DNA from: Chloracidobacterium sp. | GTDB taxonomy: Bacteria; Acidobacteriota; Blastocatellia; Pyrinomonadales; Pyrinomonadaceae | Direction of reading: 5' to 3' | Assembly (NCBI GenBank): GCA_016720705.1 | Contig: JADKKB010000005.1 | Location: 62,001 to 126,000 of the forward strand | Length of the DNA stretch: 64,000 nucleotides | In this document: positions 54,552-63,870 of the stretch, piece after piece | Numbering within the stretch: position 1 is the stretch's first letter | Layout of the letters: each line of letters opens with the position of its first letter | Notes under the pieces: model-generated | Seen by the model: only the letters and a program-made list of their open reading frames with translations | Told to the model about the DNA's origin: nothing | Database searches by the model: none | Position numbers and translations under genes: made by a program

Positions 54552-55991
54552 TTACGGATTTAGAAGTACGAGCAGACGGTCGGCCCAGTCGGAACGAGAG
54601 TTCTTGAGGATCTCGTACTGGACCTGAGCCATATCGCGGTCACCGCTTTTGAGGTAAGCACGGCCGAGATTGTATCGGGCCTTTTGAAAATCAGGGTTGT
54701 AGCCGAGAGCGCTATTGAGAGCCTCAATGCACACGTCCATCTTGCCTAATTCGAAATACGTTTCGCCAAGATAGTTGTACGTTTTGGCATCGGGGCGATA
54801 GATCTTAAGTTGTTCAAAGGCGGCGGCGGCCTCGGTATTTCGACGCTGTTTGGCAAGGGCAACGCCGAGGCGTTCGATTGCGTTGACGTGGTCTAGCTTG
54901 ATAGCGATCGCCCGTCTATAGGCGAGTATCTCTTCGTCAGTCCGGCTCAGTTTGCCAAGTGTCAGGCCGAGCGCGTATTGCGTCTCAGGATCGTTTTCGT
55001 CAAAGCGGGCCGCCTGGCGGTAAGCATCTACCGCCTCCTTAAACTGACCAAGTGCGTAGCTCGACGCGCCGATGTTCACATAAGTCGCCGACCATTCGGG
55101 GCGAAGTCTGGCGGCCTGACGCGATGCCCGGAGAGCGTCGGTATGGCGCCCGAGCACCCCATAGCAATATCCTGCCTGATACCACGCCTCCGCATAATTA
55201 GGATCGGTCTCGACTGCCTTTTCAAAATAACCTGCGGCACGTGCAAAATCGTCCCGCGACAGTTGAGCGAGGCCCTGAGAATACATTCTCTCGGCGGCTG
55301 ATCGTTTATTTTTTTGCGTTTCGGATGCGAGCGACGAAAAGGTCTGAACCTCGCTGACCTTGAGTTGTGAAATCCGTTCGGAAGGAACCGCGAAATTCAA
55401 ATTTTGTCCTTCGGCGGCCTGGAGCGTCGCAATGCCGATAACCTGCCCCGCCATATTTACGACCGGCGAACCGGACGACCCCGGTGAGATCGATGCGGTG
55501 ATCTGGATGATCTTGCCGTACCCCGATATCTCACGCACGGCCGACACGATGCCATTTGAAACGCTGCCCTCGAGGCCATAGGGATTGCCGATCACGACGA
55601 TCGATTCGCCCTCCTGCGGCACGGCACGTACTATCGGCAGAGGGATCGCCTGGCCGCGGGGCACGTCGACCTGCAGCAGTGCGAGATCGCCCTCGCCATC
55701 TATCGCCAGTACACCGCGGACGGGATATTTTTTACCGTCGAGAAGATGTATCTCGACCCTTGCAGCACGTTCGATAACGTGACGATTGGTTATCACGCGG
55801 TCAGCGGCGATAAAAAATCCACTACCGCGGGCAAGTGTGTTGTCCTTTGCGTCAAAGGTCTCGATGGCGACCGCAGACGGCTTGATGCGTTTGACGAGCT
55901 CCGGCAGGAAATCCTGAGCAAGTGCTGTCCCCGCGAAACTTGCGAAGAGGACAAACATAAACAATATCGATCTATAGCGACTTTTGGGCAT
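54552..55991 (-). CDS. Secreted trypsin-like serine protease with TPR repeats
   Basis: A 479-residue protein with a signal peptide (FVLFASFAGTALA). The trypsin-like domain (about residues 30-210) has the HtrA-type triad His71 (TNRHV), Asp102 (EGDLALL) and Ser173 (ISPGSSGSPVV). No PDZ domain follows; about seven TPR repeats (from YSQGLAQLSRDDFARAAGYF) fill the C-terminal half. It probably works in the periplasm as a quality-control or regulatory protease, with the TPRs recruiting partners in place of PDZ. It converges on dnaJ with 20 nt between stops. Confidence 0.85.
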   Translation of the reverse strand: MPKSRYRSILFMFVLFASFAGTALAQDFLPELVKRIKPSAVAIETFDAKDNTLARGSGFFIAADRVITNRHVIERAARVEIHLLDGKKYPVRGVLAIDGEGDLALLQVDVPRGQAIPLPIVRAVPQEGESIVVIGNPYGLEGSVSNGIVSAVREISGYGKIIQITASISPGSSGSPVVNMAGQVIGIATLQAAEGQNLNFAVPSERISQLKVSEVQTFSSLASETQKNKRSAAERMYSQGLAQLSRDDFARAAGYFEKAVETDPNYAEAWYQAGYCYGVLGRHTDALRASRQAARLRPEWSATYVNIGASSYALGQFKEAVDAYRQAARFDENDPETQYALGLTLGKLSRTDEEILAYRRAIAIKLDHVNAIERLGVALAKQRRNTEAAAAFEQLKIYRPDAKTYNYLGETYFELGKMDVCIEALNSALGYNPDFQKARYNLGRAYLKSGDRDMAQVQYEILKNSRSDWADRLLVLLNP

Positions 55992-56267
55992 TTCACACGT
56001 TGAGAGTCGATTATATGTTCTTTCGCGTGCGGCAACAAAGTTTTTGACACAAAAAGGTGCGTGACCGATCCTGAACAGACAAAGCGGCGTTACGCTCCGA
56101 CTCGGTGCTCAAAACAGTCCGACGCCAATTTCAGCGGCCGTCCGCCATTAGTGCCTTTGGTTCTTGCCGAGTGCGATCGAGCCCTTTAGGCTTTGACGAG
56201 TAATGCGTTTTCGTTTTACGGAGCGTAGAGAAAGCGATAAACTTTAATTTCTAGCTAAACTAAATAT

Positions 56268-56717
56268 ATGAAGATAGCGATCGCAGCAGACCATGCCGGC
56301 TTTGAAGGTAAGGGACTTATCAAGGAAACTCTGGATGAACTAGGCGTCGAATACGACGATATGGGGACGTTTTCGGAGGATTCGGTGGATTATCCCGACT
56401 ACGCACGAAAAGTGTCCGAGGCCGTGGCGAGAGGTGAATATCCGCAAGGATTGCTGGTATGCGGTTCGGGAACCGGAATGGCGATATCGGCGAACAAGGT
56501 GAAAGGGATACGTGCCGCCGTTGCCTGGAACGCGGAGACCGCAAGCCTTGCTCGTCGGCATAATAATGCAAACGTGTTGGCGATCGGTGCCAGAACCTCA
56601 CCTGAAGGTACGATCCCGGAAATCGTAAAAGCGTGGTTTTCTGCTGATTTTGAAGGCGGACGCCACGCGGACCGCGTGGACAAGATCTCGCAGATCGAAA
56701 AGGACGACCTTTGCTAA
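56268..56717 (+). CDS. rpiB: Ribose-5-phosphate isomerase B
   Basis: A 149-residue RpiB/LacAB protein: AADHAGFEGK with His9, DYPDYARKVSEAVARGE, and CGSGTGMAISANKVKG with catalytic Cys65. It interconverts ribose-5-phosphate and ribulose-5-phosphate. The TAA is 1 nt before the next ATG, indicating an operon with the FMN reductase and probably the aldolase. Confidence 0.93.
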   Translation: MKIAIAADHAGFEGKGLIKETLDELGVEYDDMGTFSEDSVDYPDYARKVSEAVARGEYPQGLLVCGSGTGMAISANKVKGIRAAVAWNAETASLARRHNNANVLAIGARTSPEGTIPEIVKAWFSADFEGGRHADRVDKISQIEKDDLC

Positions 56718-56718
56718 T

Positions 56719-57288
56719 ATGCCGAAAATACTGGCTTTCGCGGGGAGTTACCGCAAACATTCATTTAGCAAACGTGTACTTACCGTCGCCGTCGAAGGTG
56801 CGCGCGAGGCCGGTGCCGATGTCACTGTGCTCGACCTGAATGACTATCCCCTGCCGATCTTTAACGAAGACGATGTCAATTCAGACGGCTTTCCGGAGAA
56901 TGCATATCGATTGCAGGACGCACTCAACGAGGCCGACGGTTTTCTGATCTCGACGCCGGAATACAACGCCAGTGTGCCCGGCGGATTTAAGAACGCGATC
57001 GATTGGGCATCCCGGGCAAACGATAGATATAAAACGTACAGTGTTTTTAAGGATCGGACGGCGGCGATCATCTCGTCTTCGACCGGCCGATTTGGCGGTA
57101 TTCGAGGCCTCGGGCATCTGAGGGGGATCTTGACTCAGATGGGCATCGTGGTTTTGCCATCAGAGGTCTCAGTTAGCGGTGTTGCCGAAATGTTTGCAGG
57201 CGAAGGCGGCGAGATGACTGATGAACGTATGAGGACGACACTCAAAGCGCACGGTGCGGCACTTGTAAAAGCACTAAGCCGTAAGTAA
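56719..57288 (+). CDS. NAD(P)H-dependent FMN reductase (flavodoxin-like)
   Basis: A 189-residue protein from ATG 56719 (MPKILAFAGSYRKHSFSKRV); the frame extends upstream into rpiB but this start fits the family. The GSYRKHS phosphate loop binds FMN, STPEYNASVPGGFKNAIDW is the family signature, and SSSTGRFGGIRG lies near the flavin. It reduces FMN, quinones or azo compounds; the substrate cannot be told. It is followed 11 nt later by the threonine aldolase. Confidence 0.88.
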   Translation: MPKILAFAGSYRKHSFSKRVLTVAVEGAREAGADVTVLDLNDYPLPIFNEDDVNSDGFPENAYRLQDALNEADGFLISTPEYNASVPGGFKNAIDWASRANDRYKTYSVFKDRTAAIISSSTGRFGGIRGLGHLRGILTQMGIVVLPSEVSVSGVAEMFAGEGGEMTDERMRTTLKAHGAALVKALSRK

Positions 57289-57299
57289 AGTTTGCATTT

Positions 57300-58331
57300 A
57301 TGATCGACCTGCGTAGCGATACAGTTACCAAACCGACGGACGAAATGCGTCGGGCAATGGCGTCTGCCGAGGTCGGCGACGACGTGTACGGCGAAGACCC
57401 GTCCGTCAACCGTCTGCAGAAATTGTCTGCCGAGTTGTTTGAAAAGGAAGCCGCACTTTTTGTGCCCAGCGGGACGATGGGCAATCAGATCGCGGTAAAG
57501 GTACATACAAAACCGGGTCAGGAAATCGTGATCGAGGAACGCGGCCACATCCTGAATTACGAACTCGGTGCGTCCGCCATATTTGCCGGAGTCACCATTC
57601 GGCCCGTAAAAAACATCGACGGTTCCGGGATGTTGACGTGGGCTGAGATCGCGGAGGTGCTGCATACTGACGGTATCTACGATCACACGCAGACCGGGCT
57701 TTTGTGTCTTGAAAATACCAACAATCTTGCCGGCGGAACCGTAATGACGGCTGAGCATTGCGCCGAACTTTGTTCGAAAGCACACGCATCGGGTGTGCCG
57801 GTGCATATGGACGGAGCACGGATATTCAATGCGGCAGTTGCATCGGGACAGTCGGTCGCCGAACTGACGCGTGAGTGTGATTCGGTGCAGTTTTGTCTGT
57901 CAAAAGGACTCGGTGCACCGGTCGGGTCGGTTTTGGTAGGCTCGAAACCGTTTATCGACGAAGCCCGTATTTGGCGGAAACGACTCGGCGGCGGGATGCG
58001 TCAGGCGGGCATTTTAGCCGCTGCCGGACTGATCGCTCTTGAAGAATCACCGAACCGTCTGCACCACGACCACGCAAATGCCAAAATGCTGGCCAACGGC
58101 CTTGCCGAACTTCGAGGCATTTCGATCGACGCCGAACAGGTTGTCACGAACATTGTTATCTTTGATATCGCCGGTACCGGAAGCACGTCCGCCGAGATCT
58201 GCGAAAAGCTGAGAGAAAAGGGCGTTTTGGCTATCGGGTTTGGAACAAAGGTCAGAATGGTGACCCATTGCGATGTGACTGAACGGCATATTCGGGATGC
58301 GCTCGCGGTTAAAAGGCAAATTTGTGGATAG
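57300..58331 (+). CDS. ltaE: Low-specificity L-threonine aldolase
   Basis: A 343-residue PLP enzyme with the family start MIDLRSDTVTKPTDEMRRAM, PSGTMGNQIA, the Asp/Arg pair in HMDGARIFNAAV and the PLP Lys in FCLSKGLGAPVGS. It cleaves L-threonine and L-allo-threonine to glycine and acetaldehyde. Length is normal. Probably co-transcribed with rpiB and the FMN reductase. Confidence 0.93.
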   Translation: MIDLRSDTVTKPTDEMRRAMASAEVGDDVYGEDPSVNRLQKLSAELFEKEAALFVPSGTMGNQIAVKVHTKPGQEIVIEERGHILNYELGASAIFAGVTIRPVKNIDGSGMLTWAEIAEVLHTDGIYDHTQTGLLCLENTNNLAGGTVMTAEHCAELCSKAHASGVPVHMDGARIFNAAVASGQSVAELTRECDSVQFCLSKGLGAPVGSVLVGSKPFIDEARIWRKRLGGGMRQAGILAAAGLIALEESPNRLHHDHANAKMLANGLAELRGISIDAEQVVTNIVIFDIAGTGSTSAEICEKLREKGVLAIGFGTKVRMVTHCDVTERHIRDALAVKRQICG

Positions 58332-58460
58332 TGATCGCCGATCCCGCTCGCATAATTAAGTTTGGTGTCCCATAGCCACGAAAAGCACAGGCCGGGAAGT
58401 CATACCTGTCGGTTTTTGATACACTACCTCCCGAGGTTAAAACGAGTCTTTCCTGACAAG

Positions 58461-59138
58461 ATGATCATTGCAATCGACGGCCCTTCGGGGGCAGGCAAAT
58501 CAACGCTAGGCAAGATGCTTGCCAAAAAACTGAATCTTCTTTATCTGGACACCGGAGCAATGTATCGCGCCGTTGCTCTGGCGGTTGACCGTGCAGGAAT
58601 TGGATTTGACGAGACTGAAAAGGTAGCTGAGATCGCTGAGAATGCGAGGATCGATCTGGTGGGCGAGCCTGATGCTCTGAAGATAATTCTCGACGGCGAC
58701 GATGTTTCGATCGATATTCGCACTCTCGGGGCGGCACAGGCGGCATCGATCGTTTCGACGATCTCCGAGGTGCGAAAAATAATGGTCGAACATCAGCGGC
58801 AGATCGGGATGTCGGCTGCAAAGGGTTGTGTGCTCGAAGGGCGTGATATCGGCAGCGTTGTTTTCCCAAACGCTGATATCAAGTTTTTTTTAACGGCAAA
58901 GCCCGAAGCACGGGCCCGCCGCCGACACACTGAGGATCAGTCTAAGGGGCGTTTAACGTCATACGAACAAACGCTTTCAGAGATCAATGAACGTGATCAG
59001 CGAGATGTTTCCCGCGAAGATTCACCGCTTACGATCTCCGACGATGCCGTGGTGATCGATACCAGCGAACTCGACCTGACCGAAGTGTTTGAACAAATGC
59101 TTGCCAAGATCGACGAAAAGTTTCCGACTGCCGGATAA
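58461..59138 (+). CDS. cmk: Cytidylate kinase
   Basis: A 225-residue protein from ATG 58461 (MIIAIDGPSGAGKSTLGKML); an upstream in-frame ATG adds unrelated residues. The P-loop GPSGAGKST, LDTGAMYRAVAL, GRDIGSVVFPNADIKFFLTA and the RRR-type substrate segment (RARRRHTEDQ) are typical. It phosphorylates CMP and dCMP. rpsA, a frequent neighbour, does not follow; two tRNA genes do. Confidence 0.94.
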   Translation: MIIAIDGPSGAGKSTLGKMLAKKLNLLYLDTGAMYRAVALAVDRAGIGFDETEKVAEIAENARIDLVGEPDALKIILDGDDVSIDIRTLGAAQAASIVSTISEVRKIMVEHQRQIGMSAAKGCVLEGRDIGSVVFPNADIKFFLTAKPEARARRRHTEDQSKGRLTSYEQTLSEINERDQRDVSREDSPLTISDDAVVIDTSELDLTEVFEQMLAKIDEKFPTAG

Positions 59139-59190
59139 TGGTTGACTAGATCGCGGCCAAAAGTTAAGATTGAAAGTTGCTCGAACTTAT

Positions 59191-59264
59191 GCTCCCGTAG
59201 CTCAGTTGGATAGAGCAACAGCCTTCTAAGCTGTGGGTCGCACGTTCAAGTCGTGCCGGGGGTA
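59191..59264 (+). tRNA. tRNA-Arg (TCT)
   Basis: A 74-nt cloverleaf with acceptor GCTCCCG/CGGGGGT (two G-U pairs), D arm TAGCTCAGTTGGATAGAGCA, anticodon loop CTTCTAA (TCT) and T arm GCACG/CGTGC. Unlike the tRNAs at 30-32 kb, CCA is not encoded. Confidence 0.92.
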
Positions 59265-59317
59265 AATCCTTCATTGAAATTTCGGACGATTACCTATTGT
59301 GTCCGATCAAAGTTTGT

Positions 59318-59394
59318 GGCGGCTATAGTTCAGCGGTTAGAGCGCCTGATTGTGGTTCAGGATGTCGAGGGTTCGAATCCCTCTAGCCGCCCCA
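59318..59394 (+). tRNA. tRNA-His (GTG)
   Basis: A 77-nt tRNA including the extra G at -1 (59318), characteristic of tRNA-His. Acceptor GCGGCTA/TAGCCGC, anticodon loop TTGTGGT (GTG), T arm GAGGG/CCCTC, C at the discriminator position and encoded CCA. Confidence 0.94.
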
Positions 59395-59496
59395 CTTACT
59401 TTCTATATTTCGTCTCCCATAAAATAAAAATTGTATTTTCTGCCATTGCGGACTTATAATTTGGTATTTGATCTGATCGCCTCGGAAATCTTAAAT

Positions 59497-61062
59497 ATGG
59501 ACCGAAAATCGATATCTATATTGCCAGCTTTTTCGATGGTCGTCGCGGCTATTTTGATCGTCGCCGCGGGAACAGCAGCACAAAGTTTTAAGCCCGGTTC
59601 GTACGTGCCGGATGAGTTGTTGGTGCGATTCGCGCTCCCCGCGGATAATGTTGTGTCAAAAGCGGCGGTACGCTCCGCGGGCGGACAATTGGGCGAGAGG
59701 TTGGGCAATACCGAATGGCAAAGGGTACGGCTTTCGCCCGGTGTGATGGTCGAGTCGGCCCTTAAAGAATTGAGCCGGTCAAACGCGGTCCTGTCAGTAC
59801 AACCCAATTTTTATTATCGATTGCTGGCGACGCCTAATGATGCTCAATTTAGCAACACAGGGCTGTACGGCCTGACCAAGATCGCGGCGCCGTCGGCGTG
59901 GGATCTTTCGACCGGAAGTTCTGCGGTCGTCGTCGCCGATATCGACACTGGCTTGAAATATACGCACGAGGATATTGCGGGAAATGCCTGGATAAATCCG
60001 GGCGAGATCGCCGGCAACGGCGTTGATGATGATGCAAACGGCTTTGTAGATGATATCTATGGAGCGGATTTCTATTACAACGATAGTAATCCGGCTGACG
60101 AACACGGTCACGGAACGCACACGGCCGGCACTATCGGTGCGATGGGTAACAATCTGCTCGGCGTAGTCGGCGTAAATTGGTCGGTCAAAATAATGGCCAT
60201 CAAGATCTACGACAGCGATGGTTACGGCACGACATCGGCTATGCTCGTGAACGCATATAGTTATATCAAGCAGATGAAGGATCGCGGCATTAACATCCGC
60301 GTAACTAATAATTCGTACGGCGGGTGCGACGAGGCTTGCAGCTATGATCAGGCGACCAAGGACGGCATTGACGCACTCGGCAATGCGGGCATCTTAAATG
60401 TATTCGCGGCAGGCAACGATAATAGCAACAATGATGCCGTTCCATCTTATCCGGTCAGCTACACGTCACCGAGTATTTTAGGCGTTGCCTCGTCAACCAA
60501 CACGGATGCACGCTCCGGTTTTTCTAACTACGGGGTCCAGACAGTCGATCTTGCAGCCCCGGGTTCTGGCATTTACAGCACTACGTGGGCAACAAATTCC
60601 AGCTACGGTACAATGAGCGGCACGTCAATGGCGACGCCGCACGTGGCCGGGGCGGCGGCGTTGTTGTCGGCGTACAATCCGGCGTTGTCGGTGCCGTCAT
60701 TAAAGGCGACGCTGATGAACACCGTTGACGTCCTTGCCGGATGGACTTCGTTCGTTAAGACGGGCGGAAGACTCAACATTGACAGTGCATTGCGAAATCA
60801 AACGGTGTGCAATTTTATGATCGGAAGCGGATCAATGACCGTTCCCACAAAGGGCGGAATATTTACGGTGAATCTCACGCCGGGCACAAATTGCGATTAC
60901 ACGGTTAAGAGCAATTCGTCGTGGATACGTGTGACCTCCGAACCCGAACTTTCGGGTAACGGGTCGGTGACATTTCGCGTCCGATTTAATCCGGTGATCA
61001 GTCGAACCGGCACCATATCCATCGGCGGACAAGATCTGACGATTATACAGAAGCGAAATTAG
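59497..61062 (+). CDS. Secreted subtilisin-like serine protease
   Basis: A 521-residue protein from ATG 59497, with a signal peptide ending AAGTAAQS. An inhibitor-like propeptide (about residues 36-105, PDELLVRFALP) precedes the S8 domain with Asp150 (ADIDTGLKYTHED), His205 (HGHGTHTAGT), oxyanion Asn307 (AAGNDN) and Ser377 (GTSMATPHVAG). The C-terminal about 80 residues (GSGSMTVPTKGGIFTVNL, SSWIRV) look like a BACON-type Ig-like domain. It is an extracellular protease, probably self-processed. It is followed by a secreted FG-GAP protein. Confidence 0.92.
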   Translation: MDRKSISILPAFSMVVAAILIVAAGTAAQSFKPGSYVPDELLVRFALPADNVVSKAAVRSAGGQLGERLGNTEWQRVRLSPGVMVESALKELSRSNAVLSVQPNFYYRLLATPNDAQFSNTGLYGLTKIAAPSAWDLSTGSSAVVVADIDTGLKYTHEDIAGNAWINPGEIAGNGVDDDANGFVDDIYGADFYYNDSNPADEHGHGTHTAGTIGAMGNNLLGVVGVNWSVKIMAIKIYDSDGYGTTSAMLVNAYSYIKQMKDRGINIRVTNNSYGGCDEACSYDQATKDGIDALGNAGILNVFAAGNDNSNNDAVPSYPVSYTSPSILGVASSTNTDARSGFSNYGVQTVDLAAPGSGIYSTTWATNSSYGTMSGTSMATPHVAGAAALLSAYNPALSVPSLKATLMNTVDVLAGWTSFVKTGGRLNIDSALRNQTVCNFMIGSGSMTVPTKGGIFTVNLTPGTNCDYTVKSNSSWIRVTSEPELSGNGSVTFRVRFNPVISRTGTISIGGQDLTIIQKRN

Positions 61063-61281
61063 TCAATAATTTCTTTTTGGCTATTCCAACTATCGGTACA
61101 CAGAATGCGTCTAAGGACGTGAACCGCTAGAAAGCCGTTGAAAATAAAGAACTTTGCAGGGAATTGTGTACGGATTATCTATCTTGCGCAATTTAGCCCT
61201 CAGGTAGTACAATTGTTGGACTGGTCATTTTGCATATCTGGCCTGATCCGTCGTAAGAATTTTATTAAAAGGTAGACGATA

Positions 61282-62256
61282 ATGAATAGATCTTTGGCCG
61301 TGAGCCGCAAATTTGCCACAATGGCAGCAGTTTTGACGTTGTTGGCCGTGTCGGCGTTTTCACAGGCTAGTTTGCGAAAGGCGTTGGATAGTGACGGTGA
61401 CGGCAAGGCCGATTACACGGTCTTCAGGCCCGCCAATAATGTTTGGTACACCAGTCGCAGCGGCGGCGGTTTTGCTATACAGCAGTTTGGCCTCGCCAAT
61501 GAAGACTATACCATCCCAGGCGACTTTGACGGAGACGGCAAGGGTGATCTCTCGGTCTGGCGTGACACGACGGGCGTTTGGTATCGGCTTAATAGCTCAG
61601 ACGGCACATTTGTCGCTCAGACCTTTGGCCTGAGTGGGGATGAGCCGGTGGCACGCGATTTTGACGGCGATGGAAAGACGGACATTGCGGTCGTTCGACG
61701 ATCGAACGGTGCGATGATCTGGTATGTTATCCGAAGTTCGGACGCAGGCTTTCAAGCATCACAATTCGGACTCTCGACGGATTACACGGCCCCTGGCGAC
61801 TATGATGGCGATGGCAAATTTGACCTCGCTGTTCAGCGTCCGGGAGCGACCCCGGCTAGTCAGTCGACGTTTTATATACTACGCAGCGGCGATGCCGGCT
61901 TGACGGTAGCTAACTGGGGCTTGAGCAATGACCTCGTCGTCCCAGGTGACTACGACGGCGACGGCAAGACTGATCTTGCGGTCGTACGCGAAGGCTCGAC
62001 CGCGAGCGCGAATTTGATCTGGTACATTCTGCGCAGTTCGAATGGGACCTTTATCGCAACTAGTTTCGGACTTACAGGGTCCGATCTCAGTGCTCAGAAC
62101 GACTATGACGGCGACGGTATGTGCGACATTGCCATCTGGCGTGACACAACCGGCGTTTTCTACGTACTGACCAGCTCGAGCAATTTCCAAAATTCGATTC
62201 AATCTCAATGGGGAGCCAGCAACGACTTTCCGGTTGCGGGTTACGATACCCACTAA
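61282..62256 (+). CDS. Secreted FG-GAP/VCBS-repeat protein
   Basis: A 324-residue protein with a signal peptide (AVLTLLAVSAFSQAS). Essentially all of the mature part is FG-GAP-like repeats with DFDGDGK or DYDGDGK calcium loops, at about 46-51-residue spacing, each followed by a LAV or VWR strand. A beta-propeller is likely. It resembles the FG-GAP protein at 41643-42803 but has a cleavable signal and less regular repeats. A strong terminator follows, so it is probably monocistronic. The function is unknown. Confidence 0.75.
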   Translation: MNRSLAVSRKFATMAAVLTLLAVSAFSQASLRKALDSDGDGKADYTVFRPANNVWYTSRSGGGFAIQQFGLANEDYTIPGDFDGDGKGDLSVWRDTTGVWYRLNSSDGTFVAQTFGLSGDEPVARDFDGDGKTDIAVVRRSNGAMIWYVIRSSDAGFQASQFGLSTDYTAPGDYDGDGKFDLAVQRPGATPASQSTFYILRSGDAGLTVANWGLSNDLVVPGDYDGDGKTDLAVVREGSTASANLIWYILRSSNGTFIATSFGLTGSDLSAQNDYDGDGMCDIAIWRDTTGVFYVLTSSSNFQNSIQSQWGASNDFPVAGYDTH

Positions 62257-62280
62257 TTCAAGTTATACGTCTACGGCGTA

Positions 62281-62313
62281 ATGGTTGAAGGCGAAATGCC
62301 TTCAACCATTTTT
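62281..62313 (+). terminator. Rho-independent terminator
   Basis: A perfect 12-bp stem ATGGTTGAAGGC (62281-62292) with GCCTTCAACCAT (62298-62309), loop GAAAT, then a T-run. It ends the FG-GAP gene. Confidence 0.9.
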
Positions 62314-62351
62314 CTTTAAGCCGACGATTTGCAATAATCTTGTCGTCTCTA

Positions 62352-63338
62352 ATGGTCAATTTAGCAGAAACGATCACAACGGCATTTCCATCTGCCAAAG
62401 TCGCGATAATCGGCGACATTGTCGCGGATCAATACCTTAACGGCACGATCTCGCGGGTTTCGCGAGAAGCTCCGGTATTTATTCTTCGCCACGACCAAAC
62501 GACGACGTTGCCCGGCGCGGCCGCGAACGCGGCGGCTAACGTCGCTTCACTGGGCGGTCAGGCGTGCATCGTCGGCGTGATCGGTAACGACGTAAACGGG
62601 AAATTGCTGTTGGACGGAATGACCCGGACGGGAGTTGATGTTTCTTATGTAGTTGTTGATCCTGCAGCATCTACGACCACCAAGGTTCGAATCTTGGCCG
62701 GCCAGCAACACGCTGCCCGACAACAGGTTATCCGCGTTGATTACGAAAATAGTTCGCCGTATACCGATGCCGGCCGACGAAAAGTGATCGATAACGCAAT
62801 TGCGGTTGCCTGTTCGGCCGACGCGATTATTTTTTCTGACTATAACTACGGTGCCGCAGATGCGGAGACGTTTGCGGCTATCAAGAAGATCGCAACGGAG
62901 CGGCGAATTCCATTGCTCGTTGATTCGCGATTTAGACTTAAGGTTTTTTGCGGAGCATCATCTGCTACACCTAATCAGGACGAGGTCGAGCAGATTCTCG
63001 GGCCGGGATTTGGTGACGACGCGTGCGAACGGCTTAGAGAGGAACTCGGACTTGATAGTCTACTTGTTACCAATGGCAACAAGGGAATGACCCTGATCGA
63101 AAAAGACTGTCCACCGCACCAGATCGACGCCGTCGGCTCCGACCAAGCGGTCGATGTAACGGGAGCGGGCGACACGGTTATCGCGACTTTTGCATTGGGG
63201 CTTGCATCGGGTTTGAGCTATTCGGAGGCAGCCAGGCTCGCAAATCACGCCGGGGGCATCGTTGTTATGAAGAAGGGCACGGCCACCGTCGCTCCGGACG
63301 AGTTGATAGGCTCGATCAATGCGATCGCGAACCGGTAA
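62352..63338 (+). CDS. hldE1: D-glycero-beta-D-manno-heptose-7-phosphate kinase (RfaE1)
   Basis: A 328-residue PfkB-family kinase from ATG 62352; a TTG 12 nt upstream is an alternative. IGDIVADQYLNGTISRVSRE, APVFILRHD and GAAANAAANVASLGG are the RfaE/HldE kinase signatures, and VTGAGDTVIATFALGL carries the catalytic Asp and anion hole. It makes heptose-1,7-bisphosphate for ADP-heptose, the precursor of lipopolysaccharide core heptose. Kinase and adenylyltransferase are separate genes here rather than the fused HldE of enterics. Confidence 0.88.
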   Translation: MVNLAETITTAFPSAKVAIIGDIVADQYLNGTISRVSREAPVFILRHDQTTTLPGAAANAAANVASLGGQACIVGVIGNDVNGKLLLDGMTRTGVDVSYVVVDPAASTTTKVRILAGQQHAARQQVIRVDYENSSPYTDAGRRKVIDNAIAVACSADAIIFSDYNYGAADAETFAAIKKIATERRIPLLVDSRFRLKVFCGASSATPNQDEVEQILGPGFGDDACERLREELGLDSLLVTNGNKGMTLIEKDCPPHQIDAVGSDQAVDVTGAGDTVIATFALGLASGLSYSEAARLANHAGGIVVMKKGTATVAPDELIGSINAIANR

Positions 63339-63351
63339 ATTTGATCGTGAA

Positions 63352-63837
63352 ATGCTAATTAAAACTCCTATTCTCGGACGAGACGATTTGATCGACGTTC
63401 TGAAATCAGTTCGGAGCGAGGGTAAGGTCATTGTACTCGCAAACGGTTGTTTCGACCTTTTTCACGTCGGCCACGTTCGCTATTTGCAAGGGGCGGCAGA
63501 GCTTGGCGATGTTTTGGTCGTGGGGATCAACTCCGACCGCCAAACCCGATCGTTAAAAGGTCCCGGTCGGCCATTTATGCCCGAAAATGAGCGAGCTGAG
63601 GTCGTTGGTGCCCTTAAAGGGGTCGATTTTGTCACGATCTTTGACGAACCGACAGTAACCGAACTAATTCAGGCGATCCACCCCGACATTCACGCTAAAG
63701 GTACCGACTACACCGTGGACAGCGTGCCGGAGCGCGAAATAGTCCGATCGTACGGCGGACGAGTCGCCATAGTTGGTGATCCCAAAGATCACTCGTCCAC
63801 CGAGTTGATCAAAACCGTAAATACCGCCGACAAATAG
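63352..63837 (+). CDS. hldE2: D-glycero-beta-D-manno-heptose 1-phosphate adenylyltransferase (RfaE2)
   Basis: A 161-residue nucleotidyltransferase from ATG 63352; an in-frame start at 63319 would overlap the kinase stop by 20 nt. ANGCFDLFHVGHVRYLQGA contains the HxGH motif, and KGPGRPFMPENERAEVVGAL and HAKGTDYTVDSVPE match RfaE2. It transfers AMP to heptose-1-phosphate. It forms one unit with the kinase upstream. Confidence 0.9.
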   Translation: MLIKTPILGRDDLIDVLKSVRSEGKVIVLANGCFDLFHVGHVRYLQGAAELGDVLVVGINSDRQTRSLKGPGRPFMPENERAEVVGALKGVDFVTIFDEPTVTELIQAIHPDIHAKGTDYTVDSVPEREIVRSYGGRVAIVGDPKDHSSTELIKTVNTADK

Positions 63838-63870
63838 AGGCCGTATGGATCGTCGTATCCTGCATATCAG